Below the pieces are notes generated by a model. It had not been told where the DNA came from, made no database searches, and was given only the letters and a program-made list of their open reading frames with translations. Below are positions 5,440 to 9,898 of a DNA stretch of 9,898 nt, in pieces (position 1 is the first letter of the stretch; each line of letters starts with the position of its first letter). Source of the stretch: Gammaproteobacteria bacterium (GTDB taxonomy: Bacteria > Pseudomonadota > Gammaproteobacteria > Eutrophobiales > Eutrophobiaceae); the NCBI GenBank assembly GCA_009843675.1, contig VYCZ01000043.1:1-9898 (forward strand). The letters are read 5' to 3'. The translations under genes were made by a program, and so were the position numbers.

Positions 5440-8400
5440 ACGCGCTAGCCCGCATATCTCACCGCCTTATGCGGAATTACACTGCATCAGCAACTTTACG
5501 TTTCTGCGGGGCGCCTCCCATCCGGAAGAACTGGTAGTCCGGGCAAAAGCCCTGGGTTACCGCGCCATCGCCATCACCGACGAATGCAGCTTGTCCGGAA
5601 TCGTTCGCGCCCATGTCGCGGCCGGGAAAGAAGGCATCGACCTGCTTGTCGGCAGCGAGTTCCGGTTACAGGAAGGGTGGCGCTTTCTATTGCTGGCCAC
5701 CGACCGGGGCAGCTACGGCAGACTCTCCCACCTCATCACCCTGGCTCGCCGGCAGGCAAAAAAAGGGGAGTATTTTATCGACCGGCACCTGGCTCAGGAC
5801 AACTGCCCCACCGGTTGCCTGGCCATCTGGCTGCCTTGCTTCAACCGGGGGGAGACCGAAACAAACGGCTTGCGCTGGCTGGCCGGTCTTTTCCCCGGGG
5901 CGCTGTGGATAGCGGTGGAGTCGCTGCTGGACGGCAACGACCAGGAACAACTGCGCCGCTTACAGGAAATCAGCGCAGGTTTTTCCATTCCCTTATGCGC
6001 CTGTGGAGATGTACATATACATGAACACAAGCGCCGGATAGTGCAGGATACATTGACGGCCATCCGTCTCGGCAAACCCCTCAGTGAACTGGGTTACGGG
6101 GTTTATTCCAACGACGAGCGGCGCCTGCGTTCGCGCCGGCGTCTTGCGCAGCTTTATCCGCGCCCCTTGCTGGAAGAGACCGTAAGGATCGCCGAGCGCT
6201 GCCATTTTTCCCTGGATGAACTGCGTTATGAGTATCCGTCGGAACTGGTTCCGGAACACCACACTCCCGGCTCATGGCTGCGACGGCTCACGGAACAGGG
6301 TATGCAAACACGCTGGCCCGAGGGCGCGCCGGAAAAAGTGCGGGCATTGATTGAACATGAGTTGGCCCTGGTGCAGGAGTTCAGCTATGAGCATTATTTT
6401 TTGACGGTTCACGATATTGTGAGGTTTGCCCGCAGCAAGGGCATCCTGTGCCAGGGCCGCGGTTCCGCCGCCAACTCCGCCACCTGTTATTGTCTGGGCA
6501 TAACGGAAGTCAACCCCGACGCCATGGACCTGCTGTTTGAGCGTTTTATTTCCAGGGAACGCAATGAACCGCCGGATATTGACGTGGACTTCGAACATGA
6601 ACGCCGTGAAGAGGTCATTGCCTATATCTATGAAAAATACGGGCGCGAGCGCGCCGCCCTGGCCGCGACCGTCATCACCTACAGGCTGAAAAGCGCGTTG
6701 CGGGACGTGGGCAAAGCCCTGGGAATGAGTGCGGACCAGTTGGAGCGTCTGGCCGCATGCGTCTCCGGACGCTATGGAAATACCCTGGAAACAGCGGAGT
6801 TGGATGGTTTTCCGGCAGACAGCCCGCTTGTCAGAAGGCTGGTTTACCTGGTCAATAACCTGATCGGCTTCCCGCGGCATTTATCCCAGCATGTGGGTGG
6901 CTTTGTCATCAGTCAGGGCCTGCTCTCCCACCTGGTGCCTGTTGAAAACGCGGCCATGCCTGAGCGCACCGTCATTCAATGGGAAAAAAACGACCTGGAA
7001 GCGCTGGGCCTGCTCAAGGTGGACGTGCTCTCCCTGGGGATGCTCACCGCCATCCGCAAGGCCCTGGCGCTGGTCAGCCAATACCGGAATGAACCGCTGA
7101 CCCTGGATAAGGTGCCCACGGAAGATCCCGCCGTTTATAAAATGATGCAGAAGGCCGATACCGTGGGTGTCTTTCAAATCGAATCACGGGCGCAGATGAG
7201 TATGCTGCCGCGCCTCAAACCCGAAAATTATTACGACCTGGTGATACAGATCGCCATTGTCCGGCCCGGACCCATACAGGGAGACATGGTGCATCCTTAT
7301 TTAAGAAGGCGGCGCGGCGAGGAGCCGGTCACCTATCCCGGCAAGGCAGTGGAAAAAGTGTTGAAGCGCACCCTGGGCGTTCCCATCTTTCAGGAACAGG
7401 TGATGCAACTGGCGATGGTCGCTGCAGGGTTCAGCGCGGGGGAAGCGGACCAACTGCGGCGTTGCATGGCTGCATGGCACCGCAAGGGCGGACTGGAGCC
7501 GTTTGAAGAAAAACTGCTGGGCGGCATGAAAGCGCGGGGCTACCCGGAAAGTTTTGCGCGCCAGATCTTCAACCAGATAAAAGGATTTGGCGAATACGGC
7601 TTTCCCGAATCCCATTCCGCCAGCTTTGCCCTGCTCGCTTACGTGTCATCCTGGTTGAAATATTATCACCCGGCCGCTTTCACCTGCGCCCTGCTGAACA
7701 GCCAGCCCCTTGGGTTCTACCGGCCGGCGCAACTGGTGCAGGACGCTCAGCGCCATGGCGTGACCGTCCTGCCCGTTGACGTGAACGAGAGCGATTATGA
7801 TTGCACCCTGGAGGGCGCCCCGGGGCAGGCCGGAACGCCCGCAACCCTGCGCCTGGGTTTGCGCCTGGTCAAGGGCTTGTCCGGGGCCGGCGCCCGCGCC
7901 CTGGCGCTTGAGCGAAAACAGGGCAGGTATGCCGGTGCACAGGATATTGCGGCGCGTACGGGACTGGATAAAGGAGACCTGATGAGCCTGGCAGACGCCG
8001 ATGCCTTGAACGGCATCGGCAAAGACCGTCACCGCGCCTGCTGGGAGGTCCTGGACCCGGGACCGGGCGCTCCCCTGTTCTCCGCGCCTGACGAAGAAGA
8101 AACCGACCTTATGCTGCGCAAGCCCCGGGAAGGGGAAAATATCCTGGCGGATTACGCCAGTGTCGGCTTTACCTTGCGCCGCCACCCGCTGGCCCTGTTA
8201 CGCAAACGCCTGGACAAACGGGGCGTTACCACGTCAACAGGACTTTGGGAATTGGCCGACAACGCCTGGGCCCGGGCCGCGGGTATCGTCACCAGCCGCC
8301 AGCGGCCCGCTACCTCTTCCGGGGTCATGTTTTTCACCCTGGAGGACGAAACCGGGTTTATCAACAGCGTGATATGGCCCACAATCTTCGCAAAACAAGG

Positions 8401-8545
8401 CGCTATGCTGACGGCGGCCAAACTCCTGGAAATATCCGGCGTGGTACAAAAACAGGACGGCGTACTACACCTCGTAGCGCGACAGTGTACCGATCTCAGC
8501 CCCTGGCTCGGAGATATGCAACTGAAATCCAGGGACTTCTGCTGA
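5423..8545 (+). CDS. dnaE2: Error-prone DNA polymerase DnaE2 (ImuC)
   Basis: C-family DNA polymerase III alpha-type subunit (1040 aa, usual for DnaE2), the polymerase that performs mutagenic translesion synthesis with ImuA and ImuB. The N-terminal PHP domain starts with the DnaE2 signature YAELHCISNFTFLRGASHPEEL (16-37). The palm carries the catalytic aspartates Asp385 and Asp387 in PPDIDVDF and Asp534 in LKVDVLSLGMLT, so it should be active, unlike ImuB. Fingers-region motifs (VFQIESRAQMSMLPRLKP, IVRPGPIQGDMVHPYLRR) follow. Next come helix-hairpin-helix segments (VKGLSGAGARAL, LNGIGKDRHRA) and a C-terminal OB fold from about 945. It ends in KSRDFC, where DnaE2 proteins commonly end in SRDFH or similar. 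The start overlaps imuB by 17 bp, implying translational coupling as last gene of the operon. A second, replicative DnaE is expected elsewhere in the genome. Confidence 0.96.
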   Translation: MDCSAERASPHISPPYAELHCISNFTFLRGASHPEELVVRAKALGYRAIAITDECSLSGIVRAHVAAGKEGIDLLVGSEFRLQEGWRFLLLATDRGSYGRLSHLITLARRQAKKGEYFIDRHLAQDNCPTGCLAIWLPCFNRGETETNGLRWLAGLFPGALWIAVESLLDGNDQEQLRRLQEISAGFSIPLCACGDVHIHEHKRRIVQDTLTAIRLGKPLSELGYGVYSNDERRLRSRRRLAQLYPRPLLEETVRIAERCHFSLDELRYEYPSELVPEHHTPGSWLRRLTEQGMQTRWPEGAPEKVRALIEHELALVQEFSYEHYFLTVHDIVRFARSKGILCQGRGSAANSATCYCLGITEVNPDAMDLLFERFISRERNEPPDIDVDFEHERREEVIAYIYEKYGRERAALAATVITYRLKSALRDVGKALGMSADQLERLAACVSGRYGNTLETAELDGFPADSPLVRRLVYLVNNLIGFPRHLSQHVGGFVISQGLLSHLVPVENAAMPERTVIQWEKNDLEALGLLKVDVLSLGMLTAIRKALALVSQYRNEPLTLDKVPTEDPAVYKMMQKADTVGVFQIESRAQMSMLPRLKPENYYDLVIQIAIVRPGPIQGDMVHPYLRRRRGEEPVTYPGKAVEKVLKRTLGVPIFQEQVMQLAMVAAGFSAGEADQLRRCMAAWHRKGGLEPFEEKLLGGMKARGYPESFARQIFNQIKGFGEYGFPESHSASFALLAYVSSWLKYYHPAAFTCALLNSQPLGFYRPAQLVQDAQRHGVTVLPVDVNESDYDCTLEGAPGQAGTPATLRLGLRLVKGLSGAGARALALERKQGRYAGAQDIAARTGLDKGDLMSLADADALNGIGKDRHRACWEVLDPGPGAPLFSAPDEEETDLMLRKPREGENILADYASVGFTLRRHPLALLRKRLDKRGVTTSTGLWELADNAWARAAGIVTSRQRPATSSGVMFFTLEDETGFINSVIWPTIFAKQGAMLTAAKLLEISGVVQKQDGVLHLVARQCTDLSPWLGDMQLKSRDFC

Positions 8546-8548
8546 CAG

Positions 8549-8565
8549 CCGCCACGTTCCGGCGG
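8549..8565 (+). terminator. Small hairpin just after dnaE2
   Basis: CCGCC and GGCGG pair around a 7-nt loop beginning 4 nt after the dnaE2 stop. There is no following T run, so an intrinsic terminator is only a possibility. It could instead be chance in GC-rich DNA. Confidence 0.25.
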
Positions 8566-8601
8566 AGGCCCGGGGTCAGGTCGCACAATGCACACATTGA
8601 A

Positions 8602-8626
8602 GGGGACAGAATTGAATTCTGTCCCC
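8602..8626. repeat. Perfect 25-bp palindrome downstream of the SOS operon
   Basis: Twelve-base arms, GGGGACAGAATT and AATTCTGTCCCC, flank a single central G. Just upstream are GGGGTCAGGTCGCACAATG and a small CAATG-CACA-CATTG hairpin (8586-8599). The GGGGTCAGG and GGGGACAG pieces resemble repeats that flank REP-associated (RAYT) transposases in proteobacteria, but no transposase is present. It may serve as a transcript end for the operon, although no T run follows. Confidence 0.75.
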
Positions 8627-8648
8627 GGGGTGGCCGTGGTGTCGTTGT

Positions 8649-8679
8649 CTCAGGCGGCCTGCTTCGGCGAGGCCCTGAG
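8649..8679. repeat. TTCG-capped hairpin between convergent genes
   Basis: CTCAG pairs with CTGAG and, inside it, GGCCTGC pairs with GC(G)AGGCC across a C(TTCG)G tetraloop, with a two-base and a one-base bulge. It lies between dnaE2 and the facing DUF1640 gene and could stop transcripts from either side, but neither strand has a T run after it. Confidence 0.45.
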
Positions 8680-8731
8680 ATCATCAATGCGTTTGTTCAC
8701 GAACCCGGTCGGGTCGGTGAAGCGTTGGGAT

Positions 8732-9070
8732 TTATGGTGTGCCCACCAGGGACATTACCCAGCGAAAATAAAACGGGCCGATAGCCAGCAGCACAAAGAT
8801 CATCGTCACCATCAAACCGCCCAGCTTGATGACGATTCTGTTCTCCTGCGCCGCCATCTCGGACCTCAGTAAATCGAACTCAGATCTCAGTAATTGCAGG
8901 TCGGCTTTTGTCGCTACGGTTTCACTCACTGCTTTGCTGATAGTCTCTACGACGGCTTCGGCTTGCCGGTCTTCGAACCCGGTCTTTCTCAACTCCTGCG
9001 CCGCTTTCAGTGTGTCAAAGATCACCGGCGTTGCGTCACCGGCGGGTTTGGCTTCATTAGCTGCTTTCAT
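8732..9070 (-). CDS. DUF1640-like coiled-coil protein with C-terminal membrane helix
   Basis: Small protein of 112 aa without a known biochemical role. It resembles the DUF1640 family, which shares its coiled-coil plus tail-anchor layout with mitochondrial CCDC90/MCUR1-type proteins. Residues 15-38 (VIFDTLKAAQELRKTGFEDRQ) are the typical N-terminal segment. About 39-80 form a heptad-rich coiled coil (LQLLRSEFDLLRSEM). Residues 83-101 are a single hydrophobic membrane helix (KLGGLMVTMIFVLLAIGPF), followed by a short tail. The ATG at 9070 is chosen because AAGGAG sits 8 nt upstream; an in-frame TTG two codons earlier is unlikely. It converges on dnaE2 and shares strand with, but is 254 bp from, the SAM hydrolase gene. 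The function should be left open. Confidence 0.75.
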   Translation of the reverse strand: MKAANEAKPAGDATPVIFDTLKAAQELRKTGFEDRQAEAVVETISKAVSETVATKADLQLLRSEFDLLRSEMAAQENRIVIKLGGLMVTMIFVLLAIGPFYFRWVMSLVGTP

Positions 9071-9150
9071 TAGCAATTCTCCTTCAGTTCACGGCGGGAA
9101 ACCGGCTGCAGTTTGCCCGGCTGGGGTCTCGCGCCTCGGCCTTGGTGGTA

Positions 9151-9179
9151 CAGGTCATAGCCTGCAGGGCTGCGACCTG
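9151..9179. repeat. Hairpin in the leader of the DUF1640 gene
   Basis: CAGGTC pairs with GACCTG and, after one mismatch, TAGCC pairs with GGCTG (one wobble) around a 5-nt loop TGCAG. It lies about 80 bp upstream of the DUF1640 start, so it could be a 5' leader structure, an operator, or a stop for transcripts from the SAM hydrolase gene. No T run is present on either side. Confidence 0.45.
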
Positions 9180-9199
9180 ATGACAATGCACCTTAACAT

Positions 9200-9228
9200 A
9201 CAGGGACTAATGTTTGCAATTCCCTGTC
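9200..9228 (-). promoter_or_regulatory. Inverted repeat with promoter-like -35 upstream of the DUF1640 gene
   Basis: ACAGGGA (9200-9206) and TCCCTGT (9221-9227) are perfect 7-bp arms with a 14-bp spacer. On the minus strand the arm at 9221-9228 overlaps a consensus -35 TTGACA, but no good -10 sits at 16-18 bp. It may be an operator site or promoter for the DUF1640 gene. This is a weak prediction. Confidence 0.25.
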
Positions 9229-9241
9229 AACGCGCCCCCTG

Positions 9242-9298
9242 CGTCATTCCGGCGAAGCATGCCCCTGCATGCTGTAGGCAGGGGACCGGAATCCAGTA
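9242..9298. repeat. Diverged REP-like hairpin
   Basis: CGTCATTCCGGCGAAG and CCGGAATCCAGTAGA match the arms of the element at 2416-2444, but the loop is expanded. ATTCCGG (9246-9252) pairs with CCGGAAT (9286-9292). Inside, CCCCTGC (9262-9268) pairs with GCAGGGG (9278-9284). It lies 27 bp downstream of the SAM hydrolase stop codon and may shield or end that transcript. Confidence 0.65.
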
Positions 9299-9324
9299 GA
9301 TAAAGAGCCGCCTGCAGCGACACA

Positions 9325-9898
9325 CTATTCCACTGAGGCCGGGATGCAGGTTTCAGTCCCGATTTCCAGCTTCAACTGCTCTGCCGCGCTGCCTCCGTTC
9401 ACGGCGATTTCGATCAAACCCTGTGAGTTCCGGTACCAGAAAGCATCGCCGCTGGGGACGGATGAGAATGTGTGGGCAAACGGGATAGTGATACTGCCCA
9501 CCTGTATCTCGTTGGCATTATCCAGCATCTCAGCCCTGGTCCCGGTCATGCAATTGCCGAAGTGGTCGATGTAGACAATCTCCTCAAGATCGTCCGGCCA
9601 GCCGTGCCGGTCTTCCCAGGTCATTGCTTCACCTGGAATCTCATTCTTCCTGATCATGGCCGCTGCCGGGGCGTACAGGTCCCGTCCGTGGAAGCTGGCT
9701 GATAATGTTTCGGGCCGCCAGTCGATGCGCCAGCATTGCACCCCGGAACTGCGCTGGCAGACGATGTCGAACAGGCCGTTGTCCGGCCCGACGTACCATT
9801 GTCCGTCGGCCTTGATTACCACCGGCGTGTCCCGGAAGCTTCCTACGCCGGGGTCGACCACGGCGAAGAAGATCGTTCCGGGTTGCGCGGCACAGGCC
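9325..9898 (-). CDS. SAM hydroxide adenosyltransferase (DUF62), partial
   Basis: C-terminal part (about 190 codons) of a SAM hydrolase, which splits S-adenosylmethionine with water to adenosine and methionine; the family is related to SAM-dependent fluorinase and chlorinase. The frame is open to the right edge, so the true start and the N-terminal catalytic Asp segment lie outside the window. Visible family motifs are PGTIFFAVVDPGVGS, ADGQWYVGPDNGLF and VYIDHFGNCMTG. The C-terminal beta domain ends in WYRNSQGLIEIAVNGGSAA. Hydrolase, not halogenase, is inferred from general resemblance; the loop insertion that distinguishes fluorinases cannot be judged here. It is followed by a REP-like hairpin and sits upstream of the DUF1640 gene on the same strand. 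Confidence 0.88.
   Translation of the reverse strand, partial: ACAAQPGTIFFAVVDPGVGSFRDTPVVIKADGQWYVGPDNGLFDIVCQRSSGVQCWRIDWRPETLSASFHGRDLYAPAAAMIRKNEIPGEAMTWEDRHGWPDDLEEIVYIDHFGNCMTGTRAEMLDNANEIQVGSITIPFAHTFSSVPSGDAFWYRNSQGLIEIAVNGGSAAEQLKLEIGTETCIPASVE

Noticed and set aside
6272..6880. Minus-strand 202-codon open frame opposite dnaE2
   Set aside because: Antisense shadow of the well-supported dnaE2 frame, with no recognisable motif or ribosome site.
8245..8784. Plus-strand 179-codon open frame crossing the end of dnaE2
   Set aside because: It lies mostly in an alternate frame of dnaE2, has no domain features, and then crosses repeat hairpins; a shadow of GC-rich coding DNA.
1..9898. Search for a CRISPR array, tRNA/rRNA genes, phage genes or an intact insertion sequence
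   Set aside because: No regularly spaced direct repeats, cloverleaf-like sequence, transposase or phage structural genes were seen by eye.

Overview
The window looks like a chromosomal segment of a Gram-negative proteobacterium, probably gamma- or betaproteobacterial. The evidence is a LexA close to the E. coli type, operators of the CTG-N10-CAG class, an ImuA/ImuB/DnaE2 set of the proteobacterial kind, sigma70-like promoters and REP-like GC hairpins between genes. The species cannot be read from the sequence. By eye, the left 2 kb is AT-richer than the large central operon.

Layout from left to right. (1) A possible gene tail on the plus strand at the window edge. (2) A minus-strand DnaQ-like 3'-5' exonuclease carrying an N-terminal membrane anchor. 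(3) A minus-strand toxin-antitoxin pair: an AbrB/MazE-like antitoxin followed by a PIN-domain (VapC-like) toxin, overlapping by 4 bp (GTGA). (4) A plus-strand exported blue-copper (cupredoxin) protein with its own promoter, followed by two hairpins and a REP-like inverted pair. (5) The main block, a plus-strand operon lexA-imuA-imuB-dnaE2 of about 5.9 kb. It has a sigma70-like promoter whose -10 and start region are covered by an 18-bp perfect palindromic LexA box, with a weaker second box just downstream and a half-site just upstream. (6) A gap of about 190 bp holding a perfect 25-bp palindrome and a second hairpin. (7) A minus-strand small coiled-coil/transmembrane protein of the DUF1640 type. 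(8) A structured gap with another REP-like hairpin. (9) A minus-strand SAM hydroxide adenosyltransferase (DUF62) cut by the right edge.

How the genes work together. The central operon is the known inducible mutagenesis cassette. LexA represses its own operon. DNA damage leads to RecA-stimulated self-cleavage at Ala86-Gly87 and derepression. ImuA and the catalytically dead Y-family protein ImuB then form a mutasome with the error-prone polymerase DnaE2, which performs mutagenic translesion synthesis. This is an established system, not a new one. The points of interest are in its details: the operator array, altered LexA recognition-helix residues paired with a CTGC rather than CTGT half-site, the lack of Shine-Dalgarno sequences in front of all four genes, and GC-palindromic DNA inside the ImuB linker. 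I see no CRISPR array, RNA gene, intact insertion sequence or phage module, and no convincing previously undescribed system.
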